41,540 nt of DNA from Clostridia bacterium (lineage in GTDB: Bacteria > Bacillota > Clostridia > Peptostreptococcales > Anaerovoracaceae), in the NCBI GenBank assembly GCA_024689085.1, contig JAILDT010000114.1, positions 1-41,540 on the forward strand. Direction: 5' to 3'. The first letter of the stretch is position 1; every line of letters starts with the position of its first letter. This document shows positions 24,272 to 33,397 of the stretch, in pieces. The translations under genes and the position numbers were made by a program. Below the pieces are notes generated by a model that searched no databases, was not told the origin of the DNA, and worked only from the letters and a program-made list of their open reading frames with translations.

Positions 24272-24987
24272 AAAACATCTCCTTTGAAATATGCGATGCG
24301 TTTTTTTACAGAATCCAGTTCACTGTCGCTGACGTTTTCGCTGCGCTGCATGCCGTCCAGGATCTTCTCCTCGATGCCGCATTTTACCGCCGCGTATTCC
24401 GCCGCCAGTTCTGGCTGCGTGTCGAAAAGATCTGCCGGCAGTTCCCAGCAAGCGTCCCCTTCCTCACGCAATGTCTCTGAAAGGCTGAAATTGGCGATAT
24501 CAGCGTTTTTTGGCGGTTTTGCCGTGATTATCTCACAGAGGAACTTTCCTTCCCGTACGAGCTGATTTTTCGTAATCTCAAAATGGTGGGCTGCCAGCCA
24601 GTATCTGAGATGTCCCGCGTTATTCCTTGGCTGCAGAATATACTTGCAGAAAGAACAGGTCTTTTCCAGGTCTCTGGCCAGAATGTCCCGGATGAGCAGA
24701 CCGCCCATACCGGCGATGACGATATCATCCACCTCTCCGGTCTTAAGAACGGTCAGTCCGTCCCCTGCCCTGAAATCCAGTTCATGACCGAACTGATATG
24801 CGCCGGCCACTGCTTTTGCTTTGGCCAGAGACGGTTCACTGACATCACACAGAATGACGTTCGGCGAAATGCCGTTTTCCCAGAGATACAATGGCAAAAA
24901 ACCATGGTCGGTACCGATATCGGCCATGGTCTCGCCCCTACTGATCTCGTCAGCTATCCTCTGCAGTCTGTCGGTGAGTCCGTTCAT
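24268..24987 (-). CDS. trmK: tRNA (adenine(22)-N1)-methyltransferase TrmK
   Basis: A 239-residue SAM-dependent methyltransferase of the TrmK/YqfN (COG2384) family that makes m1A22 in certain tRNAs. The SAM-binding motif I is MADIGTDHGFLPLYL near residue 21, followed by the acidic end of strand 2 in VILCDVSEPSLAKAKA and the catalytic-loop motif DIVIAGMGGLLI. The segment LQPRNNAGHLRYWL is also typical. It starts one base after the rpoD stop with a CTGGAG ribosome binding site inside the rpoD end, and overlaps nif3 at its own end. Confidence 0.92.
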   Translation of the reverse strand: MNGLTDRLQRIADEISRGETMADIGTDHGFLPLYLWENGISPNVILCDVSEPSLAKAKAVAGAYQFGHELDFRAGDGLTVLKTGEVDDIVIAGMGGLLIRDILARDLEKTCSFCKYILQPRNNAGHLRYWLAAHHFEITKNQLVREGKFLCEIITAKPPKNADIANFSLSETLREEGDACWELPADLFDTQPELAAEYAAVKCGIEEKILDGMQRSENVSDSELDSVKKRIAYFKGDVL

Positions 24988-24988
24988 A

Positions 24989-26260
24989 TTACTCCAGATA
25001 ATCCTTGAGTTTCTTGCTTCTGGTCGGATGTCTCAGCTTACGGAGCGCCTTGGCTTCAATCTGCCGGATTCTCTCACGGGTGACATCGAATTCCTTCCCT
25101 ACTTCTTCGAGGGTTCTGGCGCGGCCATCTTCGAGTCCGAATCTGAGTTTGAGCACCTTCTGCTCCCTCTCAGTCAACGTGTTGAGCACTTCCACCAGCT
25201 GTTCCTTGAGCATGCTGAACGCTGCCGCCTCGGCAGGTGCCGGTGCATCTTCGTCAGGAATGAAGTCACCGAGATGGCTGTCTTCTTCTTCTCCGATCGG
25301 GGTCTCCAGAGAGACAGGTTCCTGGGCGATCTTGAGGATCTCCCTGACCTTCTCCACAGTGATGCCCATCTCCTCGGCAATCTCGTCCGGGGTCGGCTCA
25401 CGTCCGTTCTCCTGGAGGAGCTGACGGGAAACTCTGATCAGTTTGTTGATGGTTTCGACCATATGTACAGGAATTCTGATGGTCCTCGCCTGATCGGCAA
25501 TGGATCTGGTAATGGCCTGTCTGATCCACCATGTTGCATATGTACTGAATTTATATCCTTTGGTATAGTCGAACTTGTCGACAGCCTTGATGAGACCGAG
25601 ATTACCTTCCTGAATGAGGTCCAGGAAGAGCATGCCTCTGCCCACGTACTTCTTGGCGATGGAAACGACGAGACGAAGATTGGCTTCGCACAGTTTCTGC
25701 TTGGCGTACTCGTCGCCCTGTTCCATTCTCTTGGCCAGTTCAACTTCTTCTTCTGCGGAAAGAAGCGGTACTTTACCGATCTCCTTGAGATACATTCTAA
25801 CAGGGTCGTCCACGGCTACCGTCTTCGAGATGGTGGCTTCCAGATCGATTTCCTTGGCCTTCGGATCCTTCTCCAGCTGCGCTTTGATCTCCGGGTCTTC
25901 CTCTTCACTGTCGATCATGGCCAGTTCGTTCAGATCCGGCTCTTCTCTGATGCTGACGACCGCGATGCCGTTTTTACCCAAGTACTCATAGATATCGTCG
26001 ATCTGATCCTTGTCAAAGCCAATAGTGTCGATACGGTCTCCGACTTCCGAGAAGGTGAGATTGCCGGCGCCGTTTTCCTCAGCAAGCTGTTTGAGGTCTG
26101 CCATCGCCTGCAGCTTGTCTCTCTCTGATACACCTTCCAGGTATTCCTCCTGTCCCGTGTAACCTTCCTTGATCGCAATGATCCTCTCTCTGAACCGTTC
26201 CAGTTCCGTTTTCTTCTCGATCTTCTCGTTCGTGTTTTCTTTCTTACTCTCTTTCGTCAT
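24989..26260 (-). CDS. rpoD: RNA polymerase primary sigma factor SigA
   Basis: A 423-residue housekeeping sigma factor. The N-terminal third is acidic and covers region 1.1 and a linker. Region 1.2/2 is seen in [20 protein letters not shown], region 2.3-2.4 in [20 protein letters not shown], region 3 after [16 protein letters not shown], and region 4.2 in [20 protein letters not shown], the -35 reader. A GGTGAG ribosome binding site precedes the ATG. It follows dnaG by 9 bases and precedes trmK, the conserved macromolecular-synthesis order. The promoters found in this window agree with its expected TTGACA/TATAAT preference. Confidence 0.97.
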   Translation of the reverse strand: MTKESKKENTNEKIEKKTELERFRERIIAIKEGYTGQEEYLEGVSERDKLQAMADLKQLAEENGAGNLTFSEVGDRIDTIGFDKDQIDDIYEYLGKNGIAVVSIREEPDLNELAMIDSEEEDPEIKAQLEKDPKAKEIDLEATISKTVAVDDPVRMYLKEIGKVPLLSAEEEVELAKRMEQGDEYAKQKLCEANLRLVVSIAKKYVGRGMLFLDLIQEGNLGLIKAVDKFDYTKGYKFSTYATWWIRQAITRSIADQARTIRIPVHMVETINKLIRVSRQLLQENGREPTPDEIAEEMGITVEKVREILKIAQEPVSLETPIGEEEDSHLGDFIPDEDAPAPAEAAAFSMLKEQLVEVLNTLTEREQKVLKLRFGLEDGRARTLEEVGKEFDVTRERIRQIEAKALRKLRHPTRSKKLKDYLE

Positions 26261-26269
26261 TTTCTCACC

Positions 26270-28015
26270 CTATCCTTTTAATGATTTCTGTATCTCAATC
26301 TGCCGCTGCATCAGGTGCTGCATTTCCTCATGATCCAGATTCGGATCCCGGAGTTTAGCGGTGATTTTCGCGTCCTCCCGGCTCAGTTTCTGCCGTCTGA
26401 TGAATCTGATGCAGTCCTCATAAATGTCGTTCTCTTTATCTCCCGGTATGATCCTTGCGCTGATGTCCTTCAGCACCTGCGCGCTGTCGATATCGATTTG
26501 TTCCATGATGCCGTCCATATCCAGAGGCCGCTCCCCTTTGTCCTCAGCCAGAATCGCCTGGTAGATGCTACTGCCCACTCTGTCACGGAACACATCCTCT
26601 TTGATATCTTCAGGAAGTTTCACATAATCGCTGTCCAGAAGCATGAGTTTCAATAGCTCCAGCTCCGCTTCGCTTATCTCATCACTGAGATGCTGCTCTC
26701 TTCCGATGACTGATCCAAAGGCTGTACCGTTCTGCTTTTCCTTCCCGTTCTCGAATTCCTGCCGGATGGCCTGCTCCGAGATGCCTGTCTTTTCAGACAG
26801 CATGCCCAGATACATATCTGCCTCCACTGGTTTCATGCCGCCCAGGATACGCAGCGCGTCGCGAATGTATTTCAGTTTGTCCTGACTGTTGCTCAGGTCA
26901 TAAGGTTCTTCGGCTTTCCTGAGTTTATAGTCTCCGAACGGAAGGGCTTCATCCGCCAATGCCAGATAGGCGTCTCTTCCTCTTGCTTTGATAAACTCGT
27001 CCGGATCCTTTCCATCGTTTACGACCAGCACCTTTGCACGGATATCTTCGCCGTACAGGATGTCCAGCCCTCTCAGGGCCGCTTTCTGTCCGGCGGCGTC
27101 CGCGTCATAGGACAGTATCACGTCCGATGTGTATCGCTTGATCAGCCGGGCCTGATTCTCCGTCAGTGCTGTGCCCAGCGACGCCGATACGTTCCGGATC
27201 CCTGCCTGATACAGGGAAATCACATCCATATACCCTTCCACAAGGATGATCCTGCCCTCTTTTTTAACGTACTCCTTCGTGACGTTCAGACCGTAAAGAT
27301 TGTTTTTCTTCTGGAAGGCCGCCGACTCTCTGGAATTCAGATACTTCGGTTCTCTGTCCGCGATGATCCGTGCACCGAAGCCGATGACTTTCCCTCCTGT
27401 GTTGATGATCGGGAAGACCACTCTTCCCCGGAAGTAATCGTAGTATCTGCCGTCCTTCTCTGAGGAAAGGCCTACTTCCACCAGTTTCTTCGGATCGTAG
27501 CCCTGTTCCACAAGATGATCCGTCAGGCTGGTCCATTCCTCGTCGGCATAACCGATGCCAAAGGTGTTCAGTGTCTCATCCGATATGCCTCTGCGGCGCA
27601 TGTAGGTATAACCGGGATTCTTCTGTTCCCGCATCGCGCGGTAGAAGAATCTGGCCGCAAGGCGGTTGATTTCAAAGAATTCCTTGCTCTGTCCCCTGCC
27701 CGGCCCGCTCTTCTTCAGTTCGATGCCGTACTCTCTGGCGAGCAGTTCCATCGCCTCCATGAAGTCCAGACTATAGTACTTCTGCACGAAACTGATGACG
27801 TCACCGCCCTCTCCGCAGCCGAAACACTTATACGTCTGTCTCCCTTCGTCAACATGAAAAGAAGGTGTCTTCTCGTTGTGAAAAGGACAGAGTCCCTTAT
27901 AGGAACTGCCCGCCTTCTTCAGGGTAACGACCCTGCCGATGACATCAACGATGTTGCACCTGCTTTTAATCTCTTCGACGTTATTGTAATTGTATGAATT
28001 GCGATTGTTTGCCAC
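26270..28015 (-). CDS. dnaG: DNA primase
   Basis: A 581-residue primase that makes RNA primers at the replication fork. The N-terminal CHC2 zinc finger has Cys43, His46, Cys64 and Cys67 (CPFHNEKTPSFH and YKCFGCGEGGD). The TOPRIM core includes IILVEGYMDVISL and the acidic pair in VILSYDADAAGQKAALRG. The C-terminal region would bind the DnaB helicase. The start is GTG at 28015 (protein begins MANNRNSYNYNN), with an AGGGG ribosome binding site 5 bases before it. It precedes rpoD by 9 bases. A 66-base gap separates it from dgt upstream. Confidence 0.96.
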   Translation of the reverse strand: MANNRNSYNYNNVEEIKSRCNIVDVIGRVVTLKKAGSSYKGLCPFHNEKTPSFHVDEGRQTYKCFGCGEGGDVISFVQKYYSLDFMEAMELLAREYGIELKKSGPGRGQSKEFFEINRLAARFFYRAMREQKNPGYTYMRRRGISDETLNTFGIGYADEEWTSLTDHLVEQGYDPKKLVEVGLSSEKDGRYYDYFRGRVVFPIINTGGKVIGFGARIIADREPKYLNSRESAAFQKKNNLYGLNVTKEYVKKEGRIILVEGYMDVISLYQAGIRNVSASLGTALTENQARLIKRYTSDVILSYDADAAGQKAALRGLDILYGEDIRAKVLVVNDGKDPDEFIKARGRDAYLALADEALPFGDYKLRKAEEPYDLSNSQDKLKYIRDALRILGGMKPVEADMYLGMLSEKTGISEQAIRQEFENGKEKQNGTAFGSVIGREQHLSDEISEAELELLKLMLLDSDYVKLPEDIKEDVFRDRVGSSIYQAILAEDKGERPLDMDGIMEQIDIDSAQVLKDISARIIPGDKENDIYEDCIRFIRRQKLSREDAKITAKLRDPNLDHEEMQHLMQRQIEIQKSLKG

Positions 28016-28081
28016 TTCTACCCCTGTTTTATGAAACTCTACAGTATTAGTTACGTTGCAAAAGCAGCAAATCCTTTTTTA

Positions 28082-29074
28082 TTATGTAATCTCTTTGTAT
28101 GTATTTTCGGCATACCGGTCTGTCATCCCGGCAACCTGGTCCTTTACCAGTTCTTCCATATCTGCCGACGCCGCAAGATCCGGATATTCTCTGACAATCA
28201 GGTCCGGATGATCGCTATAATAGCGGAACAGTGTCCCGATCACGGTTTCGATGCGTGTCATCTCTTCCGCGCTTTTTACCTTGATATTATGGTAGACGTT
28301 TTCGAACATGAAACTTCTCAGTTCATTCATCGCCTGCAGTTTTTCATCGCTCAAACAGATGACCGGGGAATTTTCGCTGTTGGCGATCATGTCCTTGACC
28401 AGCGTATCGATCCTTTTCTGATGGCTGTCTCCAAGTATTCTGACACAGGCGGCAGGCAGATCCGCATCTGTAATGACGCCGATCCGGATAGCATCGTCAA
28501 TGTCGTGGTTGATGTAGGCGATTCGGTCGCTGGTCTTGACGATCTGTCCTTCCGGAGTGAACGGCATCACGGGTCCGGTGTGGTTCAGGATTCCATCGCG
28601 CACTTCCTCCGTCAGATTCATCCCGCGTTCCTTCCCGTGGAACTCGAGCACGTCGACAACACGAAGGCTCTGTTCATTGTGCCGGAAGCCTTTGCTATAG
28701 AGTGTATTGAGTACCGCCTCTCCGCTGTGACCAAATGGTGTATGACCCAGGTCGTGGCCCATGGCGATGGCTTCCGTCAGATCCTCGTTCAGGCAGAGAC
28801 CTCTCGCAATCGTTCTCGCAATCTGTGCCACTTCAATGGTGTGGGTCAGACGCGTCCTGTAATGGTCGCCTTCCGGCGCCAGAAACACCTGGGTTTTGTG
28901 CATGAGCCTGCGAAAAGCCTTGGAATGAATGATTCTGTCCCGGTCCCTCTGGAAGTCGGTCCTGATCGCGCACTTTTCTTCCGGCCTCTGACGCCCTCTC
29001 GTCTCCGCCGCCTTGGTCGCATAAGGTGAGAGAATGGTGTATTCACGTTTTTCTACGTCTGTTCTGGTTATCAT
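28082..29074 (-). CDS. dgt: Deoxyguanosinetriphosphate triphosphohydrolase-like protein
   Basis: A 330-residue HD-domain protein that hydrolyses dNTPs to nucleoside and triphosphate. Visible are DFQRDRDRIIHSKAFRRLMH, the first HD-domain ligand in RLTHTIEVAQIART, and the HD motif in MGHDLGHTPFGHSGE with downstream Asp in KTSDRIAYINHDIDDA. The start at 29074 has CAGGAG 6 bases before it; a start 31 codons upstream would lie inside dut and is not used. One base separates it from the dut stop. Dgt and dut together adjust dNTP pools next to the primase gene. Confidence 0.92.
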   Translation of the reverse strand: MITRTDVEKREYTILSPYATKAAETRGRQRPEEKCAIRTDFQRDRDRIIHSKAFRRLMHKTQVFLAPEGDHYRTRLTHTIEVAQIARTIARGLCLNEDLTEAIAMGHDLGHTPFGHSGEAVLNTLYSKGFRHNEQSLRVVDVLEFHGKERGMNLTEEVRDGILNHTGPVMPFTPEGQIVKTSDRIAYINHDIDDAIRIGVITDADLPAACVRILGDSHQKRIDTLVKDMIANSENSPVICLSDEKLQAMNELRSFMFENVYHNIKVKSAEEMTRIETVIGTLFRYYSDHPDLIVREYPDLAASADMEELVKDQVAGMTDRYAENTYKEIT

Positions 29075-29075
29075 G

Positions 29076-29504
29076 CTATACTCCTGTGGACCCGAATCCA
29101 CCGGCTCCTCTCTCTGTATCCGAAAGCGCATCCACCGGTTCCACTTCTGCGTGCACGACCGGCGCAATGACCATCTGCGCGATTCTGTCTCCGTTATTTA
29201 CTGCAAAAGCATCCTCGCCCATGTTGATGAGCGCCACTTTGATTTCGCCTCTGTAATCACTGTCAATGGTTCCGACACCGTTGACGAGTCCAATGCCGTG
29301 CTTTGCCGCCAGCCCGCTGCGAGCCCTGATCTGCACTTCATAACCTGATTCGAATTCCATGAAGAGTCCCGTCGGGATCAGCGCCCTTTTTCCCGGTTCG
29401 ATGACAACCGTTTCATCCAGATAGGCACGGATATCCATGCCCGCGGAACCTTCCGTTTCATAAGACGGATAGATACCTGACAGACTATTGATTCTTACTT
29501 TCAT
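29076..29504 (-). CDS. dut: dUTP diphosphatase
   Basis: A 142-residue trimeric dUTPase that converts dUTP to dUMP and pyrophosphate, keeping uracil out of DNA. The five family motifs are present, including [11 protein letters not shown], the [12 protein letters not shown] uridine-recognition loop, [14 protein letters not shown] with the catalytic Asp, [10 protein letters not shown] and the C-terminal [10 protein letters not shown] arm that closes over the active site. It overlaps the end of the M16 peptidase by 20 bases in another frame and abuts dgt. Length is standard. Confidence 0.96.
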   Translation of the reverse strand: MKVRINSLSGIYPSYETEGSAGMDIRAYLDETVVIEPGKRALIPTGLFMEFESGYEVQIRARSGLAAKHGIGLVNGVGTIDSDYRGEIKVALINMGEDAFAVNNGDRIAQMVIAPVVHAEVEPVDALSDTERGAGGFGSTGV

Positions 29505-30747
29505 TGATCAATTCCTCTAAATCCAGTTCTTTGCCGGTGACAGCCGCTCCACAGTAGATATCCAGATTGCCGATCATCTCCGCTGCCTTCAAAATGTCAT
29601 CTGTCGTAACGGCGTTGAACTTCTCCAGTGATTCATCCACGGAAAAGAGTCTGTCCATCAGCAGTTTGTTCCTCCCAAGCGAGAACATGAGCGCCGCCGT
29701 ATTCTCCAGAGAGAAGATGTAGGACGTCTTGGCCTGTTCCTTGGCAATGGCCAGCTCTTCCTCCGTTACGCCATGGGCTGCCATCTTCTCCACCTCGTGT
29801 CGGATCTCATGGATGGTTTTTGCCGTATTCTCATGCGCAACGCCGGCGTAGATGTTGAAAAAGCCATTGAAACTGCTGAAGGAGTTCATGGAACATACAT
29901 TGTAGGCCAGTCCCTTCTGTTCCCGGATATTCTGGAACAGTCTGGAACTCATGGAACCGCCCAGGATGCTGTTCATGAGCACGAAAGCATAATACAGATC
30001 GTCCGTGTAGGAAACACTCGGCGCTGCCAGGCAGATGTGCGTCTGTTCAATATCCTTGACTTTTACGTCAAAGGATCTGCTGTATGGTCCGGTCACCCGC
30101 TCGTATGCAGGAAGGTGCTCGTTGAGCGAACCCATTTTCTCTTCAAAAAGATCTGCGATCTTCTTTTCATCGAAGTTTCCGGCGACGGCGACAACAATGC
30201 CGTCTCTGGCGTAGCGTCTTCTGTAATATTCGACCATTCTGTCATGATCGATGCCGGCAAGACTCTCCGGAGTTCCAAGGACGGAACGCTCCAGCGGGTT
30301 GCCTTTGTTCACCAGTTCCGAAATCGTGTCGTAGATCTCATCGTCCGGCGTATCCTTCACCATCTTGATTTCTTCCAGGATGACCTGACGTTCTTTGTCG
30401 ATTTCCTCCTGTGCGAACTTTGAGCCCAGGACCATATCGAGCAGAATCTCGGCACCCTGATAGATGTTCGAGGTCAGGGTCTTAACGTAGTAGCAGGTCG
30501 ATTCCTTTCCCGTCATAGCGTTAAAAGTCGCGCCAATTTTGTCCATATCTTCGGCAATCTGCCGCGCGGTACGGTTTTCCGTCCCCTTGAACATCATGTG
30601 TTCTATGAAATGAGAAACACCATGGGTCAAACCGTCTTCATAAACGGAACCTGACGCCACCCACACGCCGAGGGCAGCGGATCTAACCATGGTGTTCTTT
30701 TCTGTGATAATACTGACTCCGCAGTCAAGTCTGATTTCTTCAGCCAT
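29485..30747 (-). CDS. M16 family zinc peptidase (processing-peptidase-like)
   Basis: A 420-residue M16 metallopeptidase with the inverted zinc motif HFIEH (His46, Glu49, His50; in [13 protein letters not shown]), the following [21 protein letters not shown] region, and a downstream conserved [11 protein letters not shown] that supplies the third ligand Glu. The C-terminal half is the non-catalytic M16 domain ([15 protein letters not shown]). No signal peptide. The start at 30747 overlaps the stop of the upstream Cys-rich gene as TAATG and has GGAAAGG before it; a start 73 codons upstream lies in that gene in another frame. This YmxG/PqqL-type family is common in Bacillota near dut. Confidence 0.93.
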   Translation of the reverse strand: MAEEIRLDCGVSIITEKNTMVRSAALGVWVASGSVYEDGLTHGVSHFIEHMMFKGTENRTARQIAEDMDKIGATFNAMTGKESTCYYVKTLTSNIYQGAEILLDMVLGSKFAQEEIDKERQVILEEIKMVKDTPDDEIYDTISELVNKGNPLERSVLGTPESLAGIDHDRMVEYYRRRYARDGIVVAVAGNFDEKKIADLFEEKMGSLNEHLPAYERVTGPYSRSFDVKVKDIEQTHICLAAPSVSYTDDLYYAFVLMNSILGGSMSSRLFQNIREQKGLAYNVCSMNSFSSFNGFFNIYAGVAHENTAKTIHEIRHEVEKMAAHGVTEEELAIAKEQAKTSYIFSLENTAALMFSLGRNKLLMDRLFSVDESLEKFNAVTTDDILKAAEMIGNLDIYCGAAVTGKELDLEELINESKNQ

Positions 30748-31037
30748 TATTCCTTTCCTTTGTCTTTGGCCAGTTCCATGAGAAGTCCCATCTTGGACAT
30801 CACATGATCGTAAGCACCCGTGCTGTGCGGCACAAGACAGTCGCTGCAGTCTTTGATGCCGTTTTCCGTAAAGCGGAAGTTTCCGCCGCACTCTTTCCCC
30901 AGCGCGTACAGCGGACAGTAGCAGAAGAGACAGTTGAACGTCTCTTCGTTTCCTGTCTTGTGGCACGGGAAGAATTCACATTCCTTATGTGAAAAGAATT
31001 TGTAGTTTTCCGTTGGTTTATCCATAATGCAGTCCAT
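30747..31037 (-). CDS. Cysteine-rich small protein (Cys_rich small domain, PF04071-like)
   Basis: A 96-residue protein with nine cysteines: Cys3, 20, 25, 36, 39, 41, 50, 64 and 67. The pattern FFSHKECEFFPCH, then NCLFCYCPLYALGKECGGN, then KDCSDCLVPH matches the cysteine-rich small domain family, thought to bind metal (zinc or an Fe-S cluster); function not established. It starts directly after the stop of the DUF975 gene (TAG ATG); a second in-frame ATG at 31025 is an equally possible start because neither has a good ribosome binding site. Its stop overlaps the M16 start. The family is found in many anaerobes, often with cobalamin or archaeal genes, so its place in this operon is of interest. 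Confidence 0.85.
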   Translation of the reverse strand: MDCIMDKPTENYKFFSHKECEFFPCHKTGNEETFNCLFCYCPLYALGKECGGNFRFTENGIKDCSDCLVPHSTGAYDHVMSKMGLLMELAKDKGKE

Positions 31038-32078
31038 CTATTCTTCGTCAGTTTTGGATTGATTGTCTTCTTCCAGTGTTGTCGCTGGCGGTTCCGGTTC
31101 TTCCGGAGCTGGTTCCTCAGCAGGCGCTTCCGGTGCCGGTTCCTCAGCAGGCGCTTCCGGTGCCGGTTCCTCAACAGGTAATGCTGCTGGTTCTTCTGCG
31201 GCTTCTGCTGCTTTTGCCTGAATCTCTTCGTATTGCTTCTGGGCTTCTTCTACCGTTACTGGCACGGGCATGGTTTCTTTAATGAGGTGCCCAGCAAGTA
31301 TTTCGTAGAACCCAGCCAATGTGGAGTAGACATAGGCGATCATCGGCGCAGTAAACAGCACACCGACGATGGAAAAGAGCGCAATGATAAATGAATTACT
31401 GGAAACAACGCCACCAATCGACTGTACGATACCAGCCGGTACAGAAGCGAGGATCGCCCAACCGATGAAGGAAAGATTCAGCAGGAAATACTTGCCTTTA
31501 TTCCCCTTCATCATGGCTTTGGATTCATTCATGCACTGTCTGATACCCTTATCCGGGTCGTCTGCCAGAACGAAGAACGCCTGGCTGTATCTGATCGATG
31601 CGATGATTCCCGGAACGATGAAAAGCAGCGTCCACAGGAAAATGAACAGGCTCTGGAAGAGAAACAGTCCGAGGGCTTTACCGAATTTTTCGAAGCCCAG
31701 GAAAATATCCGCCAACTGTACGTCATGCTTTCTGAACGTCGCAAGAAAATACAGTGTCAGACCAAGATACATCGCACCCGAAATGAGAAGCACATACAAA
31801 CCGCTCAGCGCGCTGGTCTGCGGCATATTGTTGTAAAAGTTCACATAGAAGTCGGCATCCATGCCATAAGTGTATCCGTTGTTCGTCATGAAACTTCCCA
31901 CGCTTCTTCCGAACAGCGCGTCAAACACCGCAACCGGAAGTTCAAGGACAATCATAAATACGCACATGGCGATGATTGCGGCTTTCCACTTCCCTGCTAA
32001 TGCGTTCCTACCCAGTGTACGAAGTGTCTTGCACGGTTCTGTTATGATGATGTTCTGTTCCACTAAAATATCCTGCAT
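31038..32078 (-). CDS. DUF975 family membrane protein with Pro/Glu/Ala-rich tail
   Basis: A 346-residue integral membrane protein. Residues 1 to about 265 contain five or six transmembrane segments in the arrangement of DUF975 proteins, including AAIIAMCVFMIVLELPVAVF and a central IFLWTLLFIVPGIIASIRYS, which is the family core, followed by an RYSQAFFVLADDPD loop and MKGNKGKYF. The last 80 residues are a charged, disordered tail with repeated EEPAPEAPA units coded by two identical 27-bp repeats. Function unknown. AGGGGG lies 8 bases before the ATG. It is the first gene of a long operon that leads through dut and dgt to dnaG-rpoD. Confidence 0.85.
   Translation of the reverse strand: MQDILVEQNIIITEPCKTLRTLGRNALAGKWKAAIIAMCVFMIVLELPVAVFDALFGRSVGSFMTNNGYTYGMDADFYVNFYNNMPQTSALSGLYVLLISGAMYLGLTLYFLATFRKHDVQLADIFLGFEKFGKALGLFLFQSLFIFLWTLLFIVPGIIASIRYSQAFFVLADDPDKGIRQCMNESKAMMKGNKGKYFLLNLSFIGWAILASVPAGIVQSIGGVVSSNSFIIALFSIVGVLFTAPMIAYVYSTLAGFYEILAGHLIKETMPVPVTVEEAQKQYEEIQAKAAEAAEEPAALPVEEPAPEAPAEEPAPEAPAEEPAPEEPEPPATTLEEDNQSKTDEE
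31111..31178. repeat. 27-bp tandem repeat in the DUF975 gene tail
   Basis: Two identical 27-bp units (31111-31137 and 31138-31164) and a 14-base partial third copy (31165-31178) with one change. In protein they encode the repeated APAEEPAPE element. The exact identity of the two units suggests recent slippage, so copy number may vary between strains. Confidence 0.85.
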
Positions 32079-32121
32079 TTAATAATCCCCCTAATTCATA
32101 TTCTCTTGCCGATTCCGTAAC

Positions 32122-32150
32122 ATATTATCATAAATCGCAGGTGTGTTCAA
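32122..32150 (-). promoter_or_regulatory. Candidate promoter of the DUF975-to-nif3 operon
   Basis: Minus-strand TTGAAC (complement of 32145-32150), 17-base spacer and TAATAT (complement of 32122-32127); GATAAT (complement of 32124-32129) is an alternative at 15 bases. It follows directly on the 4hbD terminator, so this is where the new transcript must begin. Confidence 0.5.
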
Positions 32151-32152
32151 AC

Positions 32153-32187
32153 AAAAAAAGACGGGGGAAAAAGATGTTCCCCCCGCC
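32153..32187 (-). terminator. Rho-independent terminator after 4-hydroxybutyrate dehydrogenase
   Basis: A GC-rich stem between GACGGGGGAA (32160-32169) and TTCCCCCCGCC (32177-32187), followed on the minus strand by seven T residues (complement of 32153-32159). It ends the abfD-to-4hbD gene group. Confidence 0.88.
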
Positions 32188-32218
32188 TTATGTGATGATG
32201 ATTTTATTATGTTTGTAC

Positions 32219-33343
32219 TTAGTACAGATTCTGGAAAATCTCTGCGATCTCCGCCTCTGACAGCTCAACGTAGTTGTTGCCGAGCAGTCTCTGCTGGTTG
32301 TCGATGGTTGACTTCGCGAATGGAGCAACCTGATCCTCAGTCATGCCGTACTCTCTGAGAGGTTTCTTCTCGAGAATCTTGCCGAGGAATGCGTCCAGTT
32401 CATCGTATACAACTGCTTCGTCACAGCCAAGAACGTCACAGAAGATCTTGTTCGCTTCCTGAATCTTGCCTACCGGCTGCTTTCTCATGTACATCTTGAA
32501 CACTTCCGTGAAGCAGATGAAGTTCGCTTCGCCGTGAGGAATATGGAATGCGCCGCCGTGAGCATAGGACAGTGCGTGTACTGCTGCGCAGCCTGCGTTA
32601 CCGAACGCGATGCCTGCGTAAGTTGCTGCCAGGCAGAAGTCCTTGAGCAGGTCAGCTCTGTTTTCCTTAGTGTTTCCGCCTCTCTCGACGATTTTCTTGT
32701 ATCCGCCCATGATCAGTGCAATCGCTTCCTTGGAAAGAATCTCTGTGAACGGAGACGCCTTCGGTGACAGGAATGATTCAACAGCGTGGATCAGAGCGTC
32801 AACAGATGAAGTCGCGAATACCTTGTCAGGCAGTCCCTGAAGTGATTCCGGAATGAGCACTGCTTCATCAGCGAAAGTGTCAGGAGTTGCGATACCCTTC
32901 TTCAGGTTCAGTGAAGGGATGGAAGCAACCGCAACGTTGGTTACTTCTGAACCGGTTCCGCAAGTGGTTGGAACTGCGATGAGCTTCTTGATCTTCTTGC
33001 AAGGATACTTGTCCGTGTACAGATCAGCAACCTTGTCAGGAATCTCGCATGCCAGAACCTTGCAGCAGTCGACGATAGTGCCGCCGCCAAACGCGATGAT
33101 TCTGTCATAATCATACTTGTCCATCTCAGCCTTCATGGCGTCCATCATCTCATCCGTTGGTTCACCCATGCCGTACTTTTCCTGGAAAATAACAGGCATG
33201 TCAATACCGAGACCTTCTACATATGGCTTATACATCCACTCGTTCGTGACGAGGATGTCGCCCTTTCCAAGCTTGAATTCATCATTGAAGTCTTTGAACG
33301 TATCAAAATAATGAATTGTTGGAACTAATTTTAAAGCCTGCAT
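32219..33343 (-). CDS. 4hbD: 4-hydroxybutyrate dehydrogenase (Fe-type ADH)
   Basis: A 374-residue Fe-dependent alcohol dehydrogenase that reduces succinate semialdehyde to 4-hydroxybutyrate with NADH. The nucleotide-binding AFGGGTIVDCCKVLA is near residue 84 and PTTCGTGSEVTNVAV near residue 125. Likely metal ligands are Asp182, His186, His256 and His270 (SSVDALIHAVE; AAVHALSYAHGG; HIPHGEAN). The N-terminus KLVPTIHYFDTFKDF is that of the clostridial 4HbD group, as in C. kluyveri and C. aminobutyricum. AGGAGG stands 9 bases before the ATG. It follows abfT by 54 bases and ends at a strong terminator, so it is the last gene of the abfD group. Confidence 0.93.
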   Translation of the reverse strand: MQALKLVPTIHYFDTFKDFNDEFKLGKGDILVTNEWMYKPYVEGLGIDMPVIFQEKYGMGEPTDEMMDAMKAEMDKYDYDRIIAFGGGTIVDCCKVLACEIPDKVADLYTDKYPCKKIKKLIAVPTTCGTGSEVTNVAVASIPSLNLKKGIATPDTFADEAVLIPESLQGLPDKVFATSSVDALIHAVESFLSPKASPFTEILSKEAIALIMGGYKKIVERGGNTKENRADLLKDFCLAATYAGIAFGNAGCAAVHALSYAHGGAFHIPHGEANFICFTEVFKMYMRKQPVGKIQEANKIFCDVLGCDEAVVYDELDAFLGKILEKKPLREYGMTEDQVAPFAKSTIDNQQRLLGNNYVELSEAEIAEIFQNLY

Positions 33344-33397
33344 AGTGCATAACCTCCTTGAAATTGGTTTACCGTAAAATAATTATTGTTTAATTGA

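Noticed and set aside
23276-24565. 429-codon plus-strand reading frame over rnpB, nif3 and trmK
   Set aside because: It crosses a structured RNA gene and two real genes on the other strand, with no ribosome binding site or family motif.
24821-26128. 435-codon plus-strand reading frame opposite rpoD
   Set aside because: Antisense shadow of the primary sigma factor; no supporting signals.
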